Shown here: piece after piece, positions 9,277 to 21,293 of the stretch
Layout of the letters: each line of letters starts with the position of its first letter
How positions within the stretch are numbered: the stretch's first letter is position 1
Source: Hydractinia symbiolongicarpus
Lineage: Eukaryota > Cnidaria > Hydrozoa > Anthoathecata > Hydractiniidae
Direction: 5' to 3'
Assembly (NCBI RefSeq): GCF_029227915.1
Contig: NC_079879.1
Location: forward strand, 620,001-684,000
DNA: 64,000 nucleotides
Made by a program: the position numbers and the translations under genes
The notes under the pieces: generated by a model
Seen by the model: only the letters and a program-made list of their open reading frames with translations
Databases searched by the model: none
What the model was told of the DNA's origin: nothing

Positions 9277-11711
9277 CAGGGAGTAAACTCATTTCCCGAA
9301 CGATTTTTTAAATTATTTTTTCACCACTAAAACGCATGAGACTTGTTTTTTTCAAAAATGATTTCATTTTTGATGAGACGAGGAATAAAAGGAGTTTAAT
9401 CTCCGGCAAACAAAAACCCGCGATTTCCCGTAAATCCCGGACCCGGCCCGTATAGTCGAATGTATACAAAAAAAGTAAACTGGGAGTAAACTCATTTCCC
9501 GAACGATTCTTTTAATTAATTTTTTACCACTAAAACGCATAAGACTTGTAGTTTTCAAAAATGATTTCATTTTTGATGAGACGCTGAATGAAAGGAGTTT
9601 AATCTCCGGCAAACGAAAACCCGTGATTTCCCGTAAATCCCAGGCTTGGCCAGTATAGTCGAATGTATACGAAGAAAGTACCCAGGGAGTAAACTCATTT
9701 CCCGAACGATTTTTTAAATTATTTATTCACCAACAAAACGCATGAGACTTGTAGTTTTCAAAAATGATTTCATTTTTGATGCGACGCTGAATAAAAGGAG
9801 TTTAATCTCCGGCAAACGAAAACCCGCGATTTCCCGTAAATCCGGACCCGGCCCGTATAGTCAAAAGTATACAAAGAAAGTACGCAGGGAGTAAACTCAT
9901 TTCCCGAACGATTCTTTAAATTATTTTTTCACCACTAAAACGCATGAGACTTGTAGTTTTCAAAAATGATTTCATTTTTGATGAGAGGCTGAATAAAAGG
10001 AGTTTAATCGCTGGCAAACAAAAACTCGCGATTTCCCGTAAATCCCGGACCCGGCCCGTATAGTCAAAAGTATACAAATAAAGTACGCAGGGAGTAAACT
10101 CATTTACCGAACGATTTTTTAAATTATTTTTTCACCACTAAAACGCATGAGACTTGTAGTTTTCAAAAATGATTTCATTTTTGATGAGACGAGGAATAAA
10201 AGGAGTTTAATCTCCGGCAAACACAAACCCGCGATTTCCCGTAAATCCCGGACCCGGCCCGTATAGTCGAATGTATACAAAAAAAGTAAACTGTGAGTAA
10301 ACTCATTTCCCGAACGATTCTTTAAATTAATTTTTTACCACCAAAACGCATGAGACTTGTAGTTTTCAAAAATGATTTCATTTTTGATGAGACGCTGAAA
10401 AAAAGGAGTTTAATCGCTGGCAAACGAAAACTCGCGATTTCCCGTAAATCTCGGACTCGGCCCGGATAGTCAAAAGTATACAAAGAAAGTACCCAGGGAG
10501 TAAACTCATTTCCCGAACGATTCTTTAAATTATTTTTTCACCAATAAAACGCATGAGACTTGTAGTTTTCAAAAATGATTTCATTTTTGATGAGACGCTG
10601 AATAAAAGGAGTTTAATCGCTGGTAAACGAAAACTCGCGATTTCCCGTAAATCTCGGACTCGGCCCGGATAGTCAAAAGTATAAAAAGAAAGTACCCAGG
10701 GAGTAAACTCATTTCCTGAACGATTCTTTAAATTATTTTTTCACCAATGAAACGCATGAGACTTGTAGTTTTCAAAAATGATTTCATTTTTGATGAGACG
10801 CTGAATAAAAGGAGTTTAATCGCCGGCAAACGAAAACCCGCGATTTCCCGTATATCCCGGACTCGGCCCGTATAGTCGAATGTATAGAAAGAAAGTACCC
10901 AGGGAGTAAACTCATTTCCCGAACGATTTTTTAAATTATTTTTTCACCACTAAAACGCATGAGACTTGTAGTTTTCAAAAATGATTTCATTTTTGATGAG
11001 ACGAGGAATAAAAGGAGTTTAATCTCCGGCAAACAAAAACCCGCGATTTCCCGTAAATCCCGGACCCGGCCCGTATAGTCGAATGTATACAAAAAAAGTA
11101 AACTGGGAGTAAACTCATTTCCCGAACGATTCTTTTAATTAATTTTTTACCACTAAAACGCATAAGACTTGTAGTTTTCAAAAACGATTTCATTTTTGAT
11201 GAGACGCTGAATAAAAGGAGTTTAATCTCCGGCAAACGAAAACCCGCGATTTCCCGTAAATCCCGGCACTGGACTGTATAGTCAAAAGTATAAAAATAAA
11301 GTACGCAGGGAGTAAACTCATTTCCCGAACGATTCTTTAAATTATTTTTTCACCACTAAAACGCATGAGACTTGTAGTTTTCAAAAATGATTTCATTTTT
11401 GATGAGACGCTGAATAAAAGGAGTTTAATCGCTGGCAAACGAAAACTTGCGATTTCCCGTAAATCTCGGACTCGGCCCGGATAGTCAAAAGTATACAAAG
11501 AAAGTACCCAGGGAGTAAACTCATTTCCCGAACGATTCTTTAAATTATTTTTTCACCAATAAAACGCATGAGACTTGTAGTTTTCAAAAATGATTTCATT
11601 TTTGATGAGACGCTGAATAAAAGGAGTTTAATCTCCGGCAAACGAAAACCCGTGATTTCCCGTAAATCCCAGGCTTGGCCAGTATAGTCGAATGTATACA
11701 AAGAAAGTACG
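9277..11711. repeat. 12-monomer higher-order repeat, copy 2
   Basis: Adjacent, nearly identical copy of 6842-9276. Homology runs on to about 11740, where copy 2 reads CGATTCTTTAAATT and copy 1 reads CGATTTTTTAAATT. No internal substitution was noticed by eye in the stretches compared, which suggests a recent event. Confidence 0.9.
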
Positions 11712-11763
11712 CAGGGAGTAAACTCATTTCCCGAACGATTCTTTAAATTATTTTTTCACCACT
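11561..11763. repeat. Chimeric monomer, class D 5' part and class B 3' part
   Basis: 203 bp. It starts as class D, with CCCGTG and CCCAGGCTTGGCCAG, and changes after CGAATGTATAC to AAAGAAAGTACGCAG and CGATTCTTTAAATTA as in class B. It is followed by class F, so the next block enters as it would after class B. It marks the right end of the 12-monomer duplication. Confidence 0.75.
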
Positions 11764-14700
11764 AAAACGCATGAGACTTGTAGTTTTCAAAAATGATTTC
11801 ATTTTTGATGAGAGGCTGAATAAAAGGAGTTTAATCGCTGGCAAACAAAAACTCGCGATTTCCCGTAAATCCCGGACCCGGCCCGTATAGTCAAAAGTAT
11901 ACAAATAAAGTACGCAGGGAGTAAACTCATTTACCGAACGATTTTTTAAATTTATTTTTCACCACTAAAACGCATGAGACTTGTAGTTTTCAAAAATGAT
12001 TTTATTTTTGATGAGACGAGGAATAAAAGGAGTTTAATCTCCGGCAAACACAAACCCGCGATTTCCCGTAAATCCCGGACCCTGCCCGTATAGTCGAATG
12101 TATACAAAAAAAGTAAACTGGGAGTAAACTCATTTCCCGAACGATTCTTTAAATTAATTTTTTACCACCAAAACGCATGAGACTTGTAGTTTTCAAAAAT
12201 GATTTCATTTTTGATGAGACGCTGAAAAAAAGGAGTTTAATCGCTGGCAAACGAAAACTCGCGATTTCCCGTAAATCTCGGACTCGGCCAGGATAGTCAA
12301 AAGTATACAAAGAAAGTACCCAGGGAGTAAACTCATTTCCCAAACGATTCTTTAAATTATTTCTTCATCACTAAAACGCATGAGACTTGTAGTTTTCAAA
12401 AATGATTTCATTTTTGATGAGACGCTGAATAAAAGGAGTTTAATCGCTGGTAAACGAAAACTCGCGATTTCCCGTAAATCTCGGACTCGGCCCGGATAGT
12501 CAAAAGTATACAAAGAAAGTACCCAGGGAGTAAACTCATTTCCCGAACGATTCTTTAAATTATTTTTTCACCAATAAAACGCATGAGACTTGTAGTTTTC
12601 AAAAATGATTTCATTTTTGATGAGACGCTGAATAAAAGGAGTTTAATCGCCGGCAAACGAAAACTCGCGATTTCCCGTAAATCTCGGACTCGGCCCGGAT
12701 AGTCAAAAGTATACAAAGAAAGTACCCAGGGAGTAAACTCATTTCCCGAACGATTCTTTAAATTATTTTTTCACCAATAAAACGCATGAGACTTGTAGTT
12801 TTCAAAAATGATTTCATTTTTGATGAGACGCTGAATAAAAGGAGTTTAATCGCCGGCAAACGAAAACCCGCGATTTCCCGTATATCCCGGACTCGGCCCG
12901 TATAGTCGAATGTATAGAAAGAAAGTACCCAGGGAGTAAACTCATTTCCCGAACGATTTTTTAAATTATTTTTTCACCACTAAAACGCATGAGACTTGTA
13001 GTTTTCAAAAATGATTTCATTTTTGATGAGACGAGGAATAAAAGGAGTTTAATCTCCGGCAAAAAAAAACCCGCGATTTCCCGTAAATCCCGGACCCGGC
13101 CCGTATAGTCGAATGTATACAAAAAAAATAAACTGGGAGTAAACTCATTTCCCGAACGATTCTTTAAATTAATTTTCTACCACTAAAACGCATAAGACTT
13201 GTAGTTTTCAAAAACGATTTCATTTTTGATGAGACGCTGAATAAAAGGAGTTTAATCTCCGGCAAACGAAAACCCGCGATTTCCCGTAAATCCCGGCACT
13301 GGACTGTATAGTCAAAAGTATAAAAATAAAGTACGCAGGGAGTAAACTCATTTCCCGAACGATTCTTTAAGTTATTTTTTCACCACTAAAACGCATGAGA
13401 CTTGTAGTTTTCAAAAATGATTTCATTTTTGATGAGACTCTGAATAAAAGAAGTTTAATCGCCGGCAAACGAAAACCCGCGATTTCCCGTAAATCCCGGA
13501 CCCGGCCCGTATAGTCGAATGTATACAAAAAAAGTAAACTGGGAGTAAACTCATTTCTCGAACGATTCTTTAAATTAATTTTTTACCACTAAAACGCATA
13601 AGACTTGTAGTTTTCAAAAACGATTTTATTTTTGATGAGACGCTGAATAAAAGGAGTTTAATCTCCGGCAAACGAAAACCCGCGATTTCCCGTAAATCCC
13701 GGCACTGGACTGTATAGTCAAAAGTATAAAAATAAAGTACGCAGGGAGTAAACTCATTTCCCGAACGATTCTTTAAGTTATTTTTTCACCACTAAAACGC
13801 ATGAGACTTGTAGTTTTCAAAAATGATTTCATTTTTGATGAGACGCTGAATAAAAGAAGTTTAATCTCCGGCAAACGAAAACCCGCGATTTCCCGTAAAT
13901 CCCGGCACTGGACTGTATAGTCAAAAGTATAAAAATAAAGTACGCAGGGAGTAAACTCATTTCCCGAACGATTCTTTAAGTTATTTTTTCACCACTAAAA
14001 CGCATGAGACTTGTAGTTTTCAAAAATGATTTCATTTTTGATGAGACGCTGAATAAAAGAAGTTTAATCTCCGGCAAACGAAAACCCGCGATTTCCCGTA
14101 AATCCGAACCCGGCCCGTATAGTCAAAAGTATGCAAAAAAGTACGCAGGGAGTAAACTCATTTCCCGAACGATTCTTTAAATTATTTTTTCACCACTAAA
14201 ACGCATGAGACTTGTACTTTTCAAAAATGATTTCATTTTTGATGAGACGCTGAATAAAAGGAGTTTAATCGCTGGGAAACGAAAACCCGCGATTTCCCGT
14301 GAATCTCGGACTCGGCCCGGATAGTCAAAAGTATACAAAGAAAGTACCCAGGGAGTAAACTCATTTCCCGAACGATTCTTTAAATTATTTTTTCACGAAT
14401 AAAACGCATGAGACTTGTAGTTTTCAAAAATGATTTCATTTTTGATGAGACGCTGAATAAAAGGAGTTTAATCGCCGGCAAAGGAAAACCCGCGATTTCC
14501 CGTATATCCCGGACTCGGCCCGTATAGTCGAATGTATAGAAAGAAAGTACCCAGGGAGTAAACTCATTTCCCGAACGATTTTTTAAATTATTTTTTCACC
14601 ACTAAAACGCATGAGACTTGTAGTTTTCAAAAATGATTTCATTTTTGATGAGACGAGGAATAAAAGGAGTTTAATCTCCGGCAAACAAAAACCTGCGATT

Positions 14701-16830
14701 TCCCGTAAATCCCGGACCCGGCCCGTATAGTCGAATGTATACAAAAAAAGTAAACTGGGAGTAAACTCATTTTCCGAACGATTCTTTAAATTAATTTTTT
14801 ACCACTAAAACGCATAAGACTTGTAGTTTTCAAAAACGATTTCATTTTTGATGAGACGCTGAATAAAAGGAGTTTAATCTCCGGCAAACGAAAACCCGCG
14901 ATTTCCCGTAAATCCCGGCACTGGACTGTATAGTCAAAAGTATAAAAATAAATTACGCAGGGAGTAAACTCATTTCCCGAACGATTCTTTAAGTTATTTT
15001 TTCACCACTAAAACGCATGAGACTTGTAGTTTTCAAAAATGATTTCATTTTTGATGAGACGCTGAATAAAAGAAGTTTAATCGCCGGCAAACGAAAACCC
15101 GTGATTTCCCGTAAATCCCGGCCCCGGCCCGTATAGTCGAATGTATACAAAAAAAGTAAACTGGGAGTAAACTCATTTCCCGAACGATTCTTTAAATTAT
15201 TTTTTTACCACTAAAACGCATAAGACTTGTAGTTTTCAAAAACGATTTCATTTTTGATGAGACGCTGAATAAAAGGAGTTTAATCTCCGGCAAAGGAAAA
15301 CCCGCGATTTCCCGTAAATCCTGGCACTGGACTGTATAGTCAAAAGTATAAAAATAAAGTACGCAGGGAGTAAACTCATTTCCCGAACGATTCTTTAAGT
15401 TATTTTTTCACCACTAAACCGCATGAGACTTGTAGTTTTCAAAAATGATTTCATATTTGATGAGACGCTGAATAAAAGAAGTTTAATCGCCGGCAAACGA
15501 AAACCCGCGATTTCCCGTAAATCCCGGGCTTGGCCAGTATAGTCGAATGTATACGAAGAAAGTACCCAGGGAGTAAACTCATTTCCCGAACGATTTTTTA
15601 AATTATTATTTCACCACCAAAACGCATGAGACTTGTAGTTTTCAAAAATGATTTCATTTTTGATGAGACCCTGAATAAAAGGAGTTTAATCTCCGGCAAA
15701 GGAAAACCCGCGATTTCCCGTAAATCCTGGCACTGGACTGTATAGTCAAAAGTATAAAAATAAAGTACGCAGGGAGAAAACTCATTTCCCGAACGATTCT
15801 TTAAGTTATTTTTTTACCACTAAAACGCATGAGACTTGTAGTTTTCAAAAATGATTTCATTTTTGATGAGACGCTGAATAAAAGGAGTTTAATCTCCGGC
15901 AAACGAAAACCCGCGATTTCCCGTAAATCCCGGCACTGGACTGTATAGTCAAAAGTATAAAAATAAAGTACGCAGGGAGTAAACTCATTTCCCGAACGAT
16001 TATTTAAGTTGTTTTTTCACCACTAAACCGCATGAGACTTGTAGTTTTCAAAAATGATTTCATATTTGATGAGACGCTGATTAAAGAAGTTTAATCGCCG
16101 GCAAACGAAAACCCGCGATTTCCCGTAAATCCAGGGCTTGGCCAGTATAGTCGAATGTATACGAAGAAAGTACCCAGGGAGTAAACTCATTTCCCGAACG
16201 ATTTTTTAAATTATTATTTCACCACCAAAACGCATGAGACTTGTAGTTTTCCAAAATGATTTCATTTTTGATGAGACGCTGAATAAAAGGAGTTTAATCT
16301 CCGGCAAACGAAAACCCGCGATTTCCCGTAAATCCGTACCCGGCCCGTATAGTCAAAAGTATACAAAGAAAGTACGCAGGGAGTAAACTCATTTCCCGAA
16401 CGATTCTTTAAATTATTTTTTCACCACTAAAACGCATGAGACTTGTAGTTTTCAAAAATGATTTCATTTTTGATGAGACGCTGAATAAAAGGAGTTTAAT
16501 CGCTGGCAAACAAAAACTCGCGATTTCCCGTAAATCTCGGACTTGGCCCGGATAGTCAAAATTAAACAAAGAAAGTACCCAGGGAGTAAACTCATTTCCC
16601 GAACGATTCTTTAAATTATTTTTTCACCAATAAAACGCATGAGACTTGTAGTTTTCAAAAATGATTTCATTTTTGATGAGACGCTGAATAAAAGGAGTTT
16701 AATCTCCGGCAAACGAAAACCCGTGATTTCCCGTAAATCCCAGGCTTGGCCAGTATAGTCGAATGTATACGAAGAAAGTACCCAGGGAGTAAACTCATTT
16801 CCCGAACGATTTTTTAAATTATTATTTCAC

Positions 16831-19800
16831 CACCAAAACGCATGAGACTTGTAGTTTTCAAAAATGATTTCATTTTTGATGAGACGCTGAATAAAAGAAG
16901 TTTAATCTCCGGCAAACGAAAACCCGCGATTTCCCGTAAATCCGGACCCGGCCCGTATAGTCAAAAGTATACAAAGAAAGTACGCAGGGAGTAAACTCAT
17001 TTCCCGAACGATTCTTTAAATTATTTTTTCACCACTAAAACGCATGAGACTTGTAGTTTTTAAAAATGATTTCATTTTTGATGAGACGCTGAATAAGAGG
17101 AGTTTAATCGCTGGCAAACAAAAACTCGCGATTTCCCGTAAATCCCGGACCCGGCCCGTATAGTCAAAAGTATACAAATAAAGTACGCAGGGAGTAAACT
17201 CATTTACCGAACGATTTTTTAAATTATTTTTTCACCACTAAAACGCATGAGACTTGTAGTTTTCAAAAATGATTTCATTTTTGATGAGACGAGGAAAAAA
17301 AGGAGTTTAATCTCCGGCAAACAAAAACCCGCGATTTCCCGTAAATCCCGGCACTGGACTGTATAGTCAAAAGTATAAAAATAAAGTACGCAGGGAGTAA
17401 ACTCATTTCCCGAACGATTTTTTAAGTTATTTTTTCACCACTAAAACGCATGAGACTTGTAGTTTTCTAAAATGATTTCATTTTTGATGAGACGCTGAAT
17501 AAAAGAATTTTAATCGCCGGCAAACGAAAACCCGCGATTTCCCGTAAATCCCGGGCTTGGCCAGTATAGTCGAATGTATACGAAGAAAGTACCCAGGGAG
17601 TAAACTCATTTCCCGAACGATTTTTTAAATTATTATTTCACCACCAAAACGCATGACACTTGTAGTTTTAAAAAATGATTTCATTTTTGATGAGACGCTG
17701 AATAAAAGGAGTTTAATCTCCGGCAAACGAAAACCCGTGATTTCCCGTAAATCCCAGGCTTGGCCAGTATAGTCGAATGTATACGAAGAAAGTACCCAGG
17801 GAGTAAACTCATTTCCCGAACGATTTTTTAAATTATTATTTCACCACCAAAACGCATGAGACTTGTAGTTTTCAAAAATGATTTCATTTTTGATGAGACG
17901 CTGAATAAAAGGAGTTTAATCTCCGGCAAACGAAAACCCGCGATTTCCCGTAAATCCGGACCCGGCCCGTATAGTCAAAAGTATACAAAAAAAGTACGCA
18001 GGGAGTAAACTCATTTCCCGAACGATTCTTTAAATTATTTTTTCACCACTAAAACGCATGAGACTTCTAGTTTTCAAAAATGATTTCATTTTTGATGAGA
18101 CGCTGAATAAAAGGAGTTTAATCGCTGGCAAACGAAAACTCGCGATTTCCCGTAAATCTCGGACTCGGCCCGGATAGTCAAAAGTATACAAAGAAAGTAC
18201 CCAGGAAGTAACCTCATTTCCCGAACGATTCTTTAAATTATTTTTTCACCACCAAAACGCATGAGACTTGTAGTTTTCAAAAATGATTTCATTTTTGATG
18301 AGACGCTGAATAAAAGGAGTTTAATCTCCGGCAAACGAAAACCCGTGATTTCCCGTAAATCCCAGGCTTGGCCAGTACAGTCGAATGTATACGAAGAAAG
18401 TACCCAGAGAGTAAACTCATTTCCCGAACGATTTTTTAAATTATTTTTTCACCACTAAAACGCATGAGAATTGTAGTTTTCAAAAATGATTTCATTTTTG
18501 ATGAGACGCTGAATAAAAGGAGTTTAATCGCTGGCAAACGAAAACTCGCGATTTCCCGTAAATCCGGACCCGGCCCGTATAGTCAAAAGTATACAAAGAA
18601 AGTACGCAGGGAGTAAACTCATTTCCCGAACGATTCTTTAAATTATTTTTTCACCACTAAAACGCATGAGACTTGTAGTTTTCAAAAATGATTTCATTTT
18701 TGATGAGACGCTGAATAAAAGGAGTTTAATCGCTGGCAAACGAAAACTCGCGATTTCCCGTAAATCTCGGACTCGGCCCGGATAGTCAAAAGTATACAAA
18801 GAAAGTACCCAGGGAGTAAACTCATTTCCCGAACGATTCTTTAAATTATTTTTTCACCAATAAAACGCATGAGACTTGTAGTTTTCAAAAATGATTTCAT
18901 TTTTGATGAGACGCTGAATAAAAGGAGTTTAATCTCCGGCAAACGAAAACCCGTGATTTCCCGTAAATCCCAGGCTTGGCCAGTATAGTCGAATGTATAC
19001 GAAGAAAGTACCCAGGGAGTAAACTCATTTCCCGAACGATTTTTTAAATTATTTATTCACCAACAAAACGCATGAGACTTGTAGTTTTCAAAAATGATTT
19101 CATTTTTGATGAGACGCTGAATAGAAGGAGTTTAATCTCCGGCAAACGAAAACCCGCGATTTCCCGTAAATCCGGACCCGGCCCGTATAGTCAAAAGTAT
19201 ACAAAGGAAGTACGCAGGGAGTAAACTCATTTCCCGAACGATTCTTTAAATTATTTTTTCACCACTAAAACGCATGAGACTTGTAGTTTTCAAAAATGAT
19301 TTCATTTTTGATGAGAGGCTGAATAAAAGGAGTTTAATCGCTGGCAAACAAAAACTCGCGATTTCCCGTAAATCCCGGACCCGGCCCGTATAGTCAAAAG
19401 TATACAAATAAAGTACGCAGGGAGTAAACTCATTTACCGAACGATTTTTTAAATTATTTTTTCACCACTAAAACGCATGAGACTTGTAGTTTTCAAAAAT
19501 GATTTCATTTTTGATGAGACGAGGAATAAAAGGAGTTTAATCTCCGGCAAACACAAACCCGCGATTTCCCGTAAATCCCGGACCCGGCCCGTATAGTCGA
19601 ATGTATACAAAAAAAGTAAACTGGGAGTAAACTCATTTCCCGAACGATTCTTTAAATTAATTTTTTACCACCAAAACGCATGAGACTTGTAGTTTTCAAA
19701 AATGATTTCATTTTTGATGAGACGCTGAAAAAAAGGAGTTTAATCGCTGGCAAACGAAAACTCGCGATTTCCCGTAAATCTCAGACTCGGCCCGGATAGT

Positions 19801-21293
19801 CAAAAGTATACAAAGAAAGTACCCAGGGAGTAAACTCATTTCCCGAACGATTCTTTAAATTATTTTTTCACCAATAAAACGCATGAGACTTGTAGTTTTC
19901 AAAAATGATTTCATTTTTGATGAGACGCTGAATAAAAGGAGTTTAATCGCTGGTAAACGAAAACTCGCGATTTCCCGTAAATCTCGGACTCGGCCCGGAT
20001 AGTCAAAAGTATACAAAGAAAGTACCCAGGGAGTAAACTCATTTCCCGAACGATTCTTTAAATTATTTTTTCACCAATAAAACGCATGAGACTTGTAGTT
20101 TTCAAAAATGATTTCATTTTTGATGAGACGCTGAATAAAAGGAGTTTAATCTCCGGCAAACGAAAACCCGCGATTTCCCGTAAATCCCGGCACTGGACTG
20201 TATAGTCAAAAGTATAAAAATAAAGTACGCAGGGAGTAAACTCATTTCCCGAACGATTCTTTAAATTATTTTTTCACCACTAAAACGCATGAGACTTGTA
20301 GTTTTCAAAAATGATTTCATTTTTGATGAGACGCTGAAAAAAAGGAGTTTAATCGCTGGCAAACGAAAACTCGCGATTTCCCGTAAATCTCGGACTCGGC
20401 CCGGATAGTCAAAAGTATACAAAGAAAGTACCCAGGGAGTAAACTCATTTCCCGAACGATTCTTTAAATTATTTTTTCACCAATAAAACGCATGAGACTT
20501 GTAGTTTTCAAAAATGATTTCATTTTTGATGAGACGCTGAATAAAAGGAGTTTAATCGCTGGTAAACGAAAACTCGCGATTTCCCGTAAATCTCGGACTC
20601 GGCCCGGATAGTCAAAAGTATACAAAGAAAGTACCCAGGGAGTAAACTCATTTCCCGAACGATTCTTTAAATTATTTTTTCACCACTAAAACGCATGAGA
20701 CTTGTAGTTTTCAAAAATGATTTCATTTTTGATGAGACGAGGAATAAAAGGAGTTTAATCTCCGGCAAACAAAAACCCGCGATTTCCCGTAAATCCCGGA
20801 CCCGGCCCGTATAGTCGAATGTATACAAAAAAAGTAAACTGGGAGTAAACTCATTTCCCGAACGATTCTTTTAATTAATTTTTTACCACTAAAACGCATA
20901 AGACTTGTAGTTTTCAAAAACGATTTCATTTTTGATGAGACGCTGAATAAAAGGAGTTTAATCTCCGGCAAACGAAAACCCGTGATTTCCCGTAAATCCC
21001 GGCACTGGACTGTATAGTCAAAAGTATAAAAATAAAGTACCCAGGGAGTAAACTCATTTCCCGAACGATTCTTTAAATTCTTTTTTCACCAATAAAACGC
21101 ATGAGACTTGTAGTTTTCAAAAATGATTTCATTTTTGATGAGACGCTGAATAAAAGGAGTTTAATCTCCGGCAAACGAAAACCCGTGATTACCCGTAAAT
21201 CCCGGCACTCGGCCCGGATAGTCGAATGTATACGAAGAAAGTACCCAGGGAGTAAACTCATTTCCCGAACGATTCTTTAAATTATTTTTTCAC
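16831..21293. repeat. 22-monomer tandem duplication, copy 1
   Basis: Matches the next 4.6 kb at offset 4463 in its left part and 4665 in its right part. Shared rare markers include GAATAAAAGAAGTTTAATCT (16886 and 21349), CTTCTAGTTTTC (18064 and 22527), the CAGTACAGTC class D copy (18261 and 22724), GCTGAATAGAAGG (19117 and 23580) and GATTACCCGTAAATC (21186 and 25851). Confidence 0.88.
17240..17442. repeat. Chimeric monomer, class E 5' half and class A 3' half
   Basis: 203 bp. The 5' part has GAGACGAGGAA and AACAAAAACCCGCG as in class E; the 3' part has CCCGGCACTGGACTG and AGTATAAAAATAAAG as in class A. The switch lies in the conserved CGATTTCCCGTAAATC. The same hybrid occurs at 21703 (duplicate at +4463), and a comparable one at 42794-42996. 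Confidence 0.8.

Noticed and set aside
9126-9328. CENP-B box (NTTCGNNNNANNCGGGN) in the monomer
   Set aside because: The best 17-bp alignment on the minus strand, around ATTTCCCGTAAATCCCGG, gives TCCG-4-T-2-CGGG: seven of nine core bases in the best classes and fewer in others. Not a functional match by the known consensus.
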